From assembly GCA_015501595.1 (NCBI GenBank), contig JADNRX010000031.1, forward strand, positions 1-64,000: a stretch of DNA of 64,000 nucleotides. Direction: 5' to 3'. The number at the start of each line of letters is the position of its first letter. Position 1 is the stretch's first letter. The notes below the pieces were generated by a model, which was given only the letters and a program-made list of their open reading frames with translations, searched no databases and was not told the DNA's origin. The DNA is from Hymenopellis radicata. Lineage: Eukaryota > Basidiomycota > Agaricomycetes > Agaricales > Physalacriaceae. Positions 21,809 to 33,805 of this stretch are shown in pieces. The position numbers and the translations under genes are program-made.

Positions 21809-24125
21809 ATGGATGTCAATCTCGAATTGCTGCAAGGAGACGACGACGGCTGCTGGCCAGAGACTGAAGGACGCTGTAAGTTGCCCTTCTCAACTGGCCC
21901 CCTTACCAACCTGCAGCTTGATGAAGACGGAGTTTTGATGGACGATCCCAGTCAACCAGTCTTAATCCTCTGTCGTGAGTGTCATTGTGGCTTGTCCAAT
22001 AATCAACTCCCTAGACTTTCTTTGGCAAACAGCACATTTGTGGGACCTGTTCCTGCTGAATTGGAGGGGCTCACACCCATTGAGGAGTCTATCATTGGCC
22101 TTTGTCGTGCCAAAATGATGGTAGTGCAGTTACGGTCCGAAAAAAACACAAGCTCAAGTGACGACGAGGATGGTCATACTGTAAACCAACGAGCGTTGAA
22201 GGGAAACATTATTGTGTATCCCCAGAAACCGTCGGCTATCGCCCGCTGTCTGCCGCCTTCCATGGAGGAGATCACGGCACCTATATGCGTATTATTTGTT
22301 GGCTCTAGTAAACCAAGTGATGATTGGCTTAGGCGGCACGCGAAACCACTTGCAGTCAATGGCCAGCGCCTTTGTCAAGCTCTTACTTGGCTTAGAGGTA
22401 ACAACCCCTTGTACAAAGGTATAGAATTGAATGAGTCCGTTTTTGAGGGAGTTTGACGCCCGTCCCTGGATTCCCGTGCCTATTCAACATGTTATTCCCT
22501 CGTCGGCTAGTGAGACACTGACTAGTAGGTATGACTCTTCAGCCGTTCCACCTGATGACTTATCAGATGCGCCCGAAGGCATTGATGAAATCCCCATGTC
22601 TAATGTGTTCATAACGGACCTGGACATGAGCGACACTTCCCGTAATCTTCGAGTAGGTGCCTTGCGTCACGTGAAAGAGAGAGACGGCCATTACATCGAG
22701 ATCCCTCACGACAGGGAGCCCTCTAATGAATTCTTTAACAGAGATTTGTTTCCAAAAGTCTATCCTACCTTATTTCCATATGGCATTGGCGGCTTAGACG
22801 ACAAAAGTCGATCCACGCCCATATCTTTAAAGTCACACATCAAACATCTGTTGTCACTACGAGATCGTCGGTTCCAGCAACACGCCTCCTTCTCTTTTTC
22901 TGCTTTCAACATCTTGCAGCGGCGTACCGCCTTGCTACATACCCATCTGAAAACTAAAAGGTCGCATTTCAAACAGGTCGCTCAACGCTTTGTCAACGTA
23001 AGCGCGGACACCCTGCGGAGTGTGGCGGAAAAACAGAATAATGGCGATTTCAGTGAGCCGCAGTCCAAGGAGGAACAAGAGGCTCATGATCTTCTTCGTG
23101 AGGTACGAGCAGTCACTCAACATGTTCCGGGTTCTGCTAGCTCCAAGACCGTAATGAGAAACGAGATACGCGGACTAATCATGGATAAGGGTGTTCCAAA
23201 CTTTTACATCACTGTCAATCCAGCAGATGTGTATAGCCCTGTTTTGAAGTTTTTAGCAGCCGAAGACATGGACTCCTTCGATGTTGATAACATGATGCCA
23301 GACGACATCCCTAATTATTGGGAGCAAAGCCTGATGCTCGCCAAGCATCCAAAGCTAGCCGCTGAGTTTTTTGATTTGTATATGAGGGCGTTTATTAAGA
23401 GTATTCTAGCATGGACCGGCGATGAGAAGACGGTATCTGAAGGTGCACTCGGGGTGGTCAAGGCATATTACGGTTGTGTTGAAGCACAGGGCCGTGGTAC
23501 CCTACATTGTCATATGTTAGTGTGGGCTGAGGGCGGTCTGAATCCTGATGAGATCAAGCGACGTATTTTAGCCGGTACGGACGGCGACTTCCGTGAACGA
23601 TTGATTGCCTTTCTTGATGATAGCATCAGTAATTATGTTCCTGAGTGTGATGAACATTCCCCGCCGGTGCCGTCGGACCGTTATCATCCCTGCTCCGTTC
23701 GCAGCTCTCAGAGCTTCTCGGTTGAGACGCCCGAACAACTGCATGCGCGCCGACGTGATACAGCTAACCTCGTCGAAAAATGTCAATGCCATTCTCATAC
23801 GGCGACTTGCTTCAAGTACTGTAAGCCTGGTGAAATTCCCACTTGCCGATTTGAACTGGACGAAAGCAACACGCGAGCGTCTACATCGTTCAATGTGGAT
23901 ACAGAAGAGCTCGAGTTGAGATGCATTGACGGCATGATCAATAACTACAACGAAACTGTTCTTCGGGCGTGCCGATGTAATATGGATATCAAATTCATTG
24001 GCTCAGGAGCCTCGGCGAAAGCTGTTTTGTACTACATCACAGACTACATCACCAAATCCGATTTAACTTCCCACGTACTGTACTATTACGACCTAGTCTT
24101 CATGGGGCGTTACCCGTTACGCATA
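21809..24125 (+). pseudogene. Helitron Rep (HUH nuclease) region
   Basis: Begins in one frame (MDVNLELLQGDDD..) and passes after a +1 shift near 22446 into a second frame (FDARPWIPVPIQHV). Then comes the Helitron helicase-like N domain: KGVPNFYITVNPADVYSPV, and GRGTLHCHMLVWAEGG, in which HCH is the metal-binding HUH motif. Downstream, CRCNMDIKFIG and VLYYITDYITKS carry the catalytic tyrosines (Y-x3-Y). These act on single-stranded DNA to start rolling-circle transfer. All key residues are present, so decay is recent. The frame ends in unrelated GC-rich sequence after YYYDLVF. Confidence 0.8.
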
Positions 24126-24310
24126 CTCTTCACAGATGTTGCTCTTCATTCAGGGTCCAATTTCCTTATATGGACAGGCGGGAGCGGCGGCAGCAGCCGC
24201 CGCCTTAAAAAATTTCCTTTTTGGGCCTTACCTGGGGCCCAATTTTGGCCGTTACGCGTTATGGTAGCATGAACTCTTCATTTCACAGGCCCCCGTTACC
24301 CGTTATGCGA
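24100..24310. mobile_element. Possible small insertion inside the Helitron
   Basis: Between the Rep and helicase parts the protein loses family resemblance for about 200 bp. The segment contains CGTTACCCGTTACGC at its left and CGTTACCCGTTATGC at its right as direct copies, CGTTACGCGTTATGG in between, and a GGCGGCAGCAGCCGCC palindrome. I could not define ends or a target duplication. Confidence 0.4.
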
Positions 24311-27300
24311 AGACTTGCATGTAATAGTACAGTAACGTTTGCAGCTCTGGAACAGGCCGTACTTCGATCTTGTGAGCGTATGGATGAATCATCCGAACCA
24401 GTATCCGTGGAGGCTCGTGGTAAACATTTGTTGCAGTCATGTGCATACAGGATGATGGCCCAGCAAGAATTGTCTTCTCAACAAATTGCTTCTTATCTCA
24501 TGGAATATGGGGACCACTACACTAGTCACGAGTATTCTAATTTGTTCTGGCGTAGCTTTGAGAACATCATTGAGAAACAGGACCCTTCCCCCGAATGCCA
24601 GCCTCTTGCGAAGTTTAATGCTGACTCGGAGATACCCGCCGAAAGTTTGCCTCCCACCGACGACATTCCGGCCGTTGTCGATAACCAGGACGGTCTCGCT
24701 AATATCGGTAATATCGGTGATCCCACTTTTTGGGATGATTCGCGAACAGTCGACGATGATGCCACAAGCGAGGGACATGTCGAAGATACTGATTCCGAAG
24801 AAGAAGATCCCGACGATCAGCCACGACGTAGTAGGCGCAAACTTCAGGTTTTGGACGAAGTCGAGGCGGATGATGATAGCGAAGAGGTGTCGCTCACTGT
24901 TGATTCGGCTGGTAATTTGGTTGCGCGTGCATCGCATGTCTCCGACTATGTGAATCGAGGGAGTTTCCTGAAAGGCATGTCCCTATGGGAATACACGGCA
25001 CGAGTGCAGAAGGTCAAAGGATTCGTGGGCAAAGCATCTGAAGATAGGATTGATGACCAGTTCGACATAGAAGAGTCAGAACCTCTAAGTGTACACGCGA
25101 TTCCCAGCCGTCTGCAAGACATTAACTGGACCTCGTTAGACGCCATACTTGAGTATAGAGGGCGCGAACGACCGAAGTTTATGTTTATGAGTGATCACAA
25201 TGAATATAATACTCACCACCAGGTTGTGCTCGCCCCCCTTTTGAGGCATATACCGGTGCCAATAGGTCCTGGAATACCTCGTCGTGATTGTCCCGCCCTT
25301 TACACTAGGTATTGCCGGCTCATGCTTATTCTTTTTAAGCCATGGGGAAGTTCAGCAGACCTTCGACATCCCGGAGAAAGCTGGCCTAATGCTTTTGATA
25401 GGTTTGAGAAGGAAGCAGAACCACACGTCAAGTTTGTGATCAATAACATGCAGCTCCTTCATGAGTGCCATGATAGCAGAGACGATCATTTCGCTGCGCG
25501 AAGAGTACGCGTCAACGACAAGGGTCCCACTTTCCGTAAATTGAGGGATAATGTGTTCGAAGATGACTTTGGTTTCGAGGAGGATGTGGATGAAGCTATT
25601 TCTAAACACTTAAGTGATATGGATCGCTATTATTCTGAGTCAATCCTAATTTCCGATAAGATTGCGCACGAGTGTTTTGTGGCGGCTAGCAAGTCAGGGA
25701 TGTTCGCCTGTTCCAGTGACCCTCCTCCTCCGATCCCAGAATTAAATGCCGATGATGAGGTACAAGTCGCCGGCTTTGAAGGTCCCTATGAGTATCTCTG
25801 GGATGCCGAGTACAACAAGCGTCAGACCGATATGAAAGCTAGCTCGTCTTGTATCGCTGTCCCTCATCCCCCTCCCAACCAATGCCAATCATCAAGCTAC
25901 AGTGGATCTGTCAGTGATGGCACAGCGTTCCGGCAGATTGCTAGTGTTGACATAGATGACATAGAGCCATCTGTCAGACATGATATTCTGTCGACTAAGA
26001 AAACGCCAGACGTCGACATTGAGGCTTTCATCGAAAAGAAGACGTTCAATACCGAACAGGCAAGGTTGTTCCCTTTGATCGCTGAACATAGCCTTACTCA
26101 TAACAGTCCACAGCTTCGGATGTTCCTGAACGGACCTGGCGGTACTGGGAAAAGCCATGTCATCAATGGCCTAAGAGAGTTCTTCGAGCTACGAAACCAA
26201 TCTCGTCGCTTCCGGCTGACTGCTTATACAGGCGTGGCTGCACGTAATATACAGGGAGTAACCCTACACTCCGCGTTAATGTTGGATCGTAACCGTTCAA
26301 AGGATAAAAACCGCACCAAAACAAAGACAGAACTTGTTTCCATGTGGGACGGAGTTGATTATCTGTTCATAGATGAAGTCTCCATGATAGGCTGCAAGTT
26401 CCTGTTGACCATTGCGAGGGCCTTGAATGAAGCAAAGGAGTCGCCAGCCTTGTTCGGTGGGATCAACGTTATTTTTGCTGGTGATTTCGCGCAGTTGCCC
26501 CCCGTAGGCGACACCAATCTATATCGCAGATTACGCGATGATTATAGGGCAGACACAAAAGAGAAACTCCTACTTGGCAAGCTGCTTTGGTATAGCGTTG
26601 ATACCGTAATCACACTACATGAAGCCATGAGACAACGCGGAGATAGCAATGATGTCTTTCTTGCTTTGTTGTCCAGATTGAGAAGGGGGGCATGCACCAA
26701 AGCTGATTACGCCTTACTGAATACCCGCCTGATCTCAAGAACTAACCCAGATTGGACAGACCCAAAGTGGAAATCAGCACCCATCATCGTATCTGGCAAT
26801 GCAACCAAGGATCTCTTGAATCAACAAGCCACTCACGCATATGCACGGAAGTCAGGCCGTCCTCTTCATTATTACTATGCTGATGATCGACATCGGGGAC
26901 GCGAGATTTCTGAGTCTACACGAGAGCTCTTGATGCGTAAACATTCTGGTAAGACTGGCCACAGAATGACCGCCGTCCCTCTCGTTATTGGCATGCCAGT
27001 GATGATTACTGCTAATCATGATGTATCACATGGTGTGGTGAACGGGTCAAGAGGCATCCTACGCAAGATACGATATTGAGTTGATGAACAGGGTCGACGG
27101 CAGTGTTTATCCTGTGTTGTCGAGGTGCCTGATATGGACGGTCCACCTTTGACTGGATTAAAGACAGGCCACGCAGCAGTTATTCGAGATACAGTTGACT
27201 TACGCTTCACTCATAAACATCAAGGCAGGACTCTTTCATTGAAACGCAGTCAAATTCCTCTTCAGCCCGGATTTGCAGTAACTGCTCACAAGGCCCAAGG

Positions 27301-27521
27301 TCGTACAATGGCGGATGCGTTTATAGACCTCGCCGCGACACGAGGATCAAAGCTCCGTATGTCATGGTATCCAGAGTGAAGAGTATAGAGGGATTGCATA
27401 TCTTGAGGCCTTTCGCCATCTCGCGCATCCAGTGTAACATGAGCCAAGACTATAGGGCCGAGGCGTCACGTCTGAAGGTGCTTCAGCTGAAGACCTTACT
27501 GAGTTACGGCTCACCTGAAGA
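24311..27521 (+). pseudogene. Helitron Pif1-family helicase region, first part
   Basis: Starts with LTFAALEQAVLRSCERM-like sequence typical of the Rep-helicase linker (TVTFAALEQAVLRSCERM), continues through an acidic stretch, and reaches the helicase core: Walker A NGPGGTGKSH, TAYTGVAARNIQGVTLHS, Walker B FIDEVSMIG, AGDFAQLPPVGD, MRQRGDSNDVF, SRLRRGACTKADY, and after the break FAVTAHKAQGRTM (motif VI). Defects: TGA at 27077-27079 between RKIRY and VDEQGRR, and a one-base loss near 27345-27360. The final stretch (RAEASRLKVLQLKTLLSYGS) is cut at 27529 by element A. Confidence 0.82.
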
Positions 27522-27529
27522 AAAGGCGA

Positions 27530-28809
27530 TAGAGATCGGCACGAGTGTATACCCGGGTGCACCCGGCACCCGTCCGGCAAATACTTGCTACCCAAAAGCC
27601 GGACTTGCCACCTGGAAAAATACTTGCCACCCGCAAGTACTTGATCCGCGGGTCAAGTACTTGGCAAGTACTTGCTCGAAAGGCAAGTATTTGCACCATC
27701 CGGGTGGCAAGTACTTGCCCACATTCCGCTCATGATTCGTGCCCGCCGCCGACCCCCGAGCAATTGCGCGGGGGTTAGAGACGTGCACGATACACATTTG
27801 CGAGGCCCCGGCCACTTGCGAGAGCAAGAACCGCGGCTCAATAAAGTGCATAAATGCGGGGGTGGGTAAGGGAAGCAGTGGCGGTGAGGAGATGGTGTAT
27901 GAGGAGATGCCAGGCACAAGGAGATGCTGGACGTGAGGCAGCCGAGGACAGACTGCGCGACGTCAACGAGAGAAGAAAAGCAAAGATGTAGTAAATACGC
28001 GCCTGTGAGGCTGGATGCGTCCGCGACGCCGTTCAGCCCCGGTCACTGACCACCCGCACCTCCAGTAACATCGACATCGTCAATCGGCGCCGTCATAAAG
28101 ACGAGCGCCGCACGTTCCGGGCCCCGTCGAACTGGTGCCGTCGTGCAGACGAGCACCAGTGTATTGCAAGGCGGCGGGGTGGCAGACAGCCAACCACGCA
28201 CGAGAATCCAAAGAAAATAGTCCAGTATCGTTGCTGCCTCGCTTGTGAGGGCTTACGCGCTGCGGGTCCTCGATAAATTGGTGTCGTCGCTAAGACGAAC
28301 ACCAGAATGCACCCCGGAACGTATCCGAGGGCGCAGCGGCTGGCGCGAAGCCAAACCGCACCACAAAAGCAACAAAACACGAAGAGGAAAAGTAGATTAA
28401 GCCCCAGAAGAAGTTCTGGAGCTGCGCAGCACGATGTTATCATCGTGCTGCTGGTGGGAGGAGGCAAAGGATTGAGATCGGAGCGCATTGATCGTTATCC
28501 GGCAACTGCCGGGACGTTCGGCGAGCTCGGCGATCTCGGAAATTCTTCGACTACGTCGTTTTTTAACGACGTTGAGGTCGTTTGACCTCAAATAAATTTT
28601 GATAAATCATCAATAATATATAGCTACCTATCTGCAAGTACTAGCAAGTACTTGTGGCAAGTACTTGCCTCGCTGAGCTCGTACTTGTCACCCGCGGCAC
28701 CACCCGTGGGAAACAAGTACTTGCCACCCGGGTGCCGGGTGCGGCACCACCCGGGTGATTGAAATACTTGCCGGCACCCGCAAGTATCTGCCACTCGTGC
28801 CGATCTCTA
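27530..28809. mobile_element. Element A: non-autonomous hAT-type transposon, 1280 bp
   Basis: Terminal inverted repeats TAGAGATCGGCACGAGTG; 8-bp duplication AAAGGCGA at 27522-27529 and 28810-28817, the hAT size. It lies inside the Helitron helicase gene; removing it and one duplication rejoins SPEEKA to IVQKELDSIRR in frame. The outer ~250 bp on each side are packed with CAAGTACTTG and CACCCGGGTG palindromes, probable transposase sites. The core has three hairpins of one design (28085-28110, 28132-28159, 28279-28304) and a further one at 28427-28450. No transposase or convincing ORF. Near-identical in plan to element B. Confidence 0.9.
28085..28450. repeat. Hairpin array in element A
   Basis: Three units follow the plan outer stem, C opposite GA, inner GTC/GAC, 5-nt loop: outer stems CGGCGC/GCGCCG, CTGGTGC/GCACCAG and TGGTGT/ACACCA, loops ATAAA, GTGCA, GCTAA. 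A fourth simple hairpin CAGCACGATG-TTAT-CATCGTGCTG lies at 28427-28450. Confidence 0.75.
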
Positions 28810-28817
28810 AAAGGCGA

Positions 28818-29149
28818 TTGTGCAAAAAGAGCTTGATTCCATTCGACGTCAAGTGAAGGCCATAGATGTTACAATTGATCCTGCGGACGCTACAGATTTA
28901 AGTGCGCTTCTCCCCATGCAGCGTACGATAGACCGAGTCGCGTTGATTCAGAAAGATGCGGAGTTGCATCCATTGGGAGCACTGGACTCACAGGCTAGTG
29001 TCGGGCGTAATCCAGGAAAACGTACTGCCAGCGCAATTGAAACGTCAAGGAAACGACCTAAACAATCGTCAGTCAAATCCCGTAAGCGTCCGAATGGCGA
29101 CACAGCCGGACATGATAGCGGCGGGAGTTCGAAGAAAGTGCGACGATGA
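28818..29149 (+). pseudogene. Helitron helicase C-terminal end
   Basis: Continues the helicase frame after element A (VQKELDSIRRQVKAID), ending in a Lys/Arg-rich tail (KRPKQSSVKSRKRPNGD) and TGA at 29147-29149. The basic tail would bind DNA or serve nuclear import. Confidence 0.7.
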
Positions 29150-30363
29150 CCCTATGGACAATGCGACCGAGCCAATCGGCTCGATCGGGCCGGAACCAAT
29201 GGGTGGGACGGCCACCACCCGTCAATTCACGCACATTGTATGCGGATGGCTGGCGGTCCTCCTGCCGCGGCGCGGTGTCTTTTGGTTGGTACCGATATCT
29301 CCTTCTAAAATATCACACTAATTGACTGTTTCAGCGACTGTTCCTTTACTGGCCCTGTGGAACTGCACTCAACCTGATGCCCGTCGGACATGCTGATCAG
29401 GCTGCCTCTGTTCACAATGACAAGATGGCCTCCGAGCTGTGAAATCACTGCATTGGGGAGCTCGCTCGATGCACCCAATCCGCCTCAGAAGGCGTGCTCC
29501 CATTGTCCACCCCTTACAAACCCCTTACAAAGGATGACACCTCGCGTACGGTCAGCTCGTCTAATCACTCAGTCCGACCTTGGACGCTCACGCGGCATAT
29601 GTCCTCGATGGCAAGCTTTTCTCCCGCGCGACTCGTCACATCTGTCCACATGATGTTCCTGTGTTTCAAGGCTCGAGCGCTCCCAACACCTGCTGAATAG
29701 GTGGCTTGGCGGTGGTCGATTCATCCTCTCCACAAGTCAATATCTGCGGCCACGTCCCTAAGCGCGCTCATGCTGCCTACGTCTTGACACTCACGGTTCG
29801 GGGATACCTGCCATACCTCGTGGGTGGGTGACTTGGTCAATATATGCCAGTCGCTCTAACAATAATAACGTCTTTAGGCCCGTCCCCCATTTCGTCCGCG
29901 ACCCCCACCTCCCCCCGTTGTCGCACCCAACCACTTCCGATGATAACTGAGCTGTGTTTCTTGAAGATTTTTGTTTTTGGGGGCTCACGTTTGCCAGCGG
30001 CTTTAAATGCACATGACCTGTTTGGCGTTCCGAAATCGTGCTTGAAGCAGGAAGTTCTGATGAGCCCTTCAGCAAGGTTAGTACTAGTGATGTCTCCGCC
30101 CCTTCTAAGTTCTTAAGACTTTGCAGCCCCACTCACAATACATTCCTCAAATGATCCTCATGAAAGGAAGGTCGGGACCATGTCCGATAGGGACCGTCTG
30201 CAAGCCTTACTTTTGGAACCGCTTTTACGTGACGATAACACTTATAGTCTCGTGTATCCGCCTTCAAGTAACCAATAGGATTAACTTTTAATACTGTTTA
30301 TGTATTTTGAACGACCACATCATTTTTCATTAAAAGAACGCGCGTCAGCAATGTTTTTGATCG
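29150..30363. other. Stretch between the Helitron and element B
   Basis: About 1.2 kb without a gene I can support. It should contain the Helitron 3' terminus; GC-rich inverted segments occur near 29165-29200 (GAGCCAATCGGCTC), but I cannot mark an end. Confidence 0.45.
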
Positions 30364-30371
30364 CCCTCAAT

Positions 30372-31704
30372 TAGAGATCGGCACGAGTGGGTACCCGGGT
30401 GCACCCGCCACCCGTCCGGCAAATACCTGGTACCCAAAAGCCGTACTTGCCACCCGCGAAAATACTTGCCACCCGCGGGTACTTGACCCGCGGGTCAAGT
30501 ACTTGGCAAGTACTTGCTCGAAAGGCAAGTATTTGCACCATCCGGGTGGGCAAGTACTTGCTCACATTCCGCCCATGATTCGTGCCCGCCGCCGACCCCG
30601 AGCAATTGCGCGGGGGTTAGAGACGTGCACGATACACATTTGAGAGGCCCCGGCCACTTGCAAGAGCAAGAACCGCGGCTTGACAAAGTGCATTAGTGGG
30701 AAGTGCAGGTGTGGGTAAGGGAAGAAGTGGCGGCGAGGAGATGGTGATCATGAGGAGATGCTGGGCACGAGGAGATGCTGGGCACGAGGAGATGCTGGGC
30801 ACGAGGAGATGCTGGGCACGAGGAGATGCTGAGCGTGAGGCAGGCAAGGACAGACTGCGCAACGTAAACGAGAAAAGAAAAGCAAAGATGTAGTAAATAC
30901 GCGTGAGGCTGGATGCGTCCGCGACGCCGTCCAGCCCGGGTCACTGACCACCCGCACCTCCAGTAGTGTCGAAATCGTCAATAGGCGCCATCATAAAGAC
31001 GAGCGCCGCACGTTGCGGGCCCCGTCGAACTGGTGCCGTCGTGCAGACGAGCACCAGTGTATTTGAAGGCAGCGGGGCCGGCAGACGGCCAACCACGCAC
31101 GAGAATCCAAAGAAAATGGTCCAGTATCATTGCTGCCTCGCTTGTGAGGGCCTACGCGCTGCGGGTCCTCGTTAAATTGGTGTCGTCGCGAAGACGAACA
31201 CCAGAATGCGCCCCGGAACGTATCCGAGGGCGCAGCGGCCGGCGCGAAGCCAAACCGCGTCGGAAGAGCCAAGGAGCATAGAGAATGAAGGTAGAAGAGG
31301 CCCAGAAAAAGTTCTGGGCCAACGAACACGACGCTGTCGTCGTGCTGTGGTGGGAGGAAGTGAGAGCTGAGATCGGAGAGGATCGATCGTTATCCGGCAA
31401 GTGCCGGGACGTTCGGCCAGCTCGGCGATCAGAGAAATTTCTTCACAACATCGTTTCTGAGCGACGTTGAGGTCGTTTGACCTCAAATAAATTTCAATAA
31501 ATCATGTTTAATATATTTATACCTCTGTGCAAGTACTAGGCAAGTACTTGCTACAAGTACTTGCCTCACCAAACTCGTACTTGTCACCCGCGGCACCACC
31601 CGTGGGAAACAAGTACTTGCCACCGGGTGCCGGGTGCGGCACCACCCGGGTGATCGAAATACTTGCCGGCACCCGCAAGTATCTGCCACTCGTGCCGATC
31701 TCTA
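30372..31704. mobile_element. Element B: second copy of the element A family, 1333 bp
   Basis: Same TAGAGATCGGCACGAGTG ends; 8-bp duplication CCCTCAAT at 30364-30371 and 31705-31712. Interior is collinear with element A, including the CAAGTACTTG-rich ends and hairpins at 30984-31007, 31030-31057, 31178-31203 and 31327-31344. It differs by a 17-bp minisatellite (GAGGAGATGCTGGGCAC) present about five times at 30750-30838 against about two in A, which explains nearly all of the length difference. No transposase. Confidence 0.9.
30750..30838 (+). repeat. 17-bp minisatellite inside element B
   Basis: About five head-to-tail copies of GAGGAGATGCTGGGCAC, the last diverged (GCTGAGCGT). Confidence 0.85.
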
Positions 31705-32025
31705 CCCTCAATCTGCGTACTTATATCTGAAGGAGACCTCAGCCATTTGGAGTCCATTGTCATTCGCCCTCGATTGATTGTTTTACGCCATGCTGCTTCG
31801 CAGCATAGCTAGGGCGCTGAATATATGGTATGCCGTCCTTTTTTGTTTCTCGACTATCTTGCTGAATGCTCCGAATAGTCTACCAGAAGTCAATACATAT
31901 TACGCCGAAACAGATAACATTGTATGCCCCGTGGACTTGGTTCAACTGGTGGCGGAACGCGCGACGGCGACTGATGATTCTTTGAACATCGATCCTCGAG
32001 TGGAGTACAACGATGCTGTACAATC

Positions 32026-33787
32026 GTGGATTGGACGTGGGACGGCATTGATCAGACGCCTACTTATGTGCCGCCTGCTTCTGTCGGTCCTGTCAATGCC
32101 ACAGCATCAGCCACCGCTTCTTGCAGCATATGGGTCGATGTCAACGATCGTGAGCGTGCAGCGGTAGAGCTGGCGTTCCGGTACGCCATTTCAGAGTATG
32201 TTTCCATTGGACCTTTCACTTGCGTCAACTTAATCATTTTAGATCGACAGATGCCGCGACTCGCATATTGGAGTCCATCAAGCTACCCTCGAACATTTTC
32301 TTCCCGCGTACTGATTACAGTCAGGGCGATCCAGAATTTACCGAGCCTCTTACGCCTTTGAAACGCGCCGGCAAAAAGAAACACCACACCGCCAGTCGTT
32401 CGCGCAATGCTCGGAAGAACATAGATTCCAAAGGATATCAAGAGCTCCGTCCCTCTTTTGATTCTCTCAAGGTGGAATCTTTGAACATATCCAGTACTAA
32501 GTGGTCCGGGCGTGCGCTTCCGTATCTCGTCGGTGACGCCATCATTGCTGCTTGGCAGTCGTTTTCTTTGGGACCAGCTCTCTCAATGTTCCATCGATTG
32601 CCCTTCTCAGACTCGTACGTTGCGCGCTCTGTTTATTATCCACCGCTCACATCTCCAGAAATCAACTCCCTGCTAAGATTTTCGACGTGAAGGGCCGCCT
32701 CGTCATTTACAGGTCTAATCTTGTCAGGCTATTCGCACCTTCGCCAAGCGCGGGCGTATCCGCCGGATTAAACGCTCTCGCATCGGTGGAATTCGCCTCA
32801 CCACTCATGCGTGACTTCGTGATGGCGGCTGATCGATTCGTTGCCGCCACCACCAAATATGTGGGAGACAATGTTCGTGGTTCTCATTGGTTCATGATTT
32901 CCGGTCATGACCGGCAAAATAAAGAGGTGCGTCACACCTTGTGTGGCAGCGTCGACATGTAGTTACATGCTTGCCAGATGCCCGCATTGACCGCATGGCA
33001 TAGGCAGAACATCAAACCTTTGCAGGAGCTGTTTACACGCGGCAGAGTATTTGATCGCACCTCGTATGTCTCTTTCTTGACTTGCGGCTAGTGCTTACAC
33101 CCAGATATGTGTCAGTGGCCTTGCCAACGGAATGCTTGTTCACTTTCCAGGGATCAAGGCCCGCTACGAACAGATGGCTAACTACATGGCTCTGGTGTAC
33201 GGAATTTCTCCCTTGTATGGCCTCTTTTGGAACTTCTGCCTCAATCATGGAGGACACCGGAGATTGGTGGATTGTCGACCTCATGTTGACAAAGCAAACA
33301 TCGCCATAGGGGTGTGCGTTATTTTCATTTACGGTATGGTCTCCCTACCGGCACACTGTCGAGTTAATGACCCCATCAGGATGGTTTAATCATTGGAAGA
33401 CATGCTGGTTGGTGGTATGGGAGGCAGGTTTGATCATACAGCTCCCGCCAGGCGTTTTCTTGGTCTATCCCTCTTCCCTGTTCTACCATTTCAATATCCA
33501 TGTTTCTGGCAAGCCTTTTTTACTCTATGAGCAATGTTCCCTTTTACTGAAGGCTTACAGATATTGAATTCGTTGTAACTCGAGACGGAGAATATCCCAC
33601 AAAGGAGAATTCAGACCCTTTGAACTGGAACAGGGGGTATTGCCGCGGTTCTTATGTGTGGTTCAACCAGGCTACCATGTTCCAGACTTCTGAGTTAAAT
33701 GTCGCCACAATCAAGAAAGCACGTGCTCTGCATCTAGATACAAAATGCGACCTTGAAACTCTTAAAGCTCGAGGCATGTATTTCTAG
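32026..33787 (+). CDS. Lineage-specific protein, possible 2OG-Fe(II) oxygenase fold
   Basis: Open exons starting around 32026 (WTWDGIDQTPTYVPPAS, CSIWVDVNDRERAAVELAF) splice to KSTDAATRILESI-like sequence, KKKHHTASRSRNARKNID, SHWFMISGHDRQNKE, then CVSGLANGMLVHFPGIKARY, and a barrel-like C-terminal half: CRPHVDKANIAIGVC, LVVWEAGLIIQLPPGVFLVY, PSSLFYHFNIHV, ending LKARGMYF. The H-x-D of PHVD and the later YHF histidine are placed like iron ligands of 2OG oxygenases, the fold of TET/JBP enzymes that expanded with transposons in mushrooms. That assignment is inference. At least five short introns; start and some joins uncertain, and a frameshift is possible. Element B lies 320 bp upstream. Confidence 0.5.
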
Positions 33788-33805
33788 CCACTTAATACTT
33801 CATGC

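Larger units (their letters stand above)
17527..29149 (+). mobile_element. Decayed Helitron (coding core), interrupted by a hAT element
   Basis: On one strand: an N-terminal gene with small repeated exons, a Ser/Pro-rich protein, a HUH Rep domain and a Pif1-family helicase, the hallmark of Helitrons, which move by rolling-circle replication. Limits given are those of the coding part; I could not identify the 5' TC or the 3' hairpin plus CTRR end. Defects: in-frame stop at 21794-21796, frameshift near 22446, about 200 bp of foreign GC-rich sequence near 24100-24310, in-frame stop at 27077-27079, frameshift near 27345-27360, and element A (27530-28809). This copy cannot be autonomous as it stands. 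Confidence 0.85.

Noticed and set aside
30966..31329. ORFs in elements A and B
   Set aside because: Frames are not conserved between the two copies, and the hairpins and repeats account for them.
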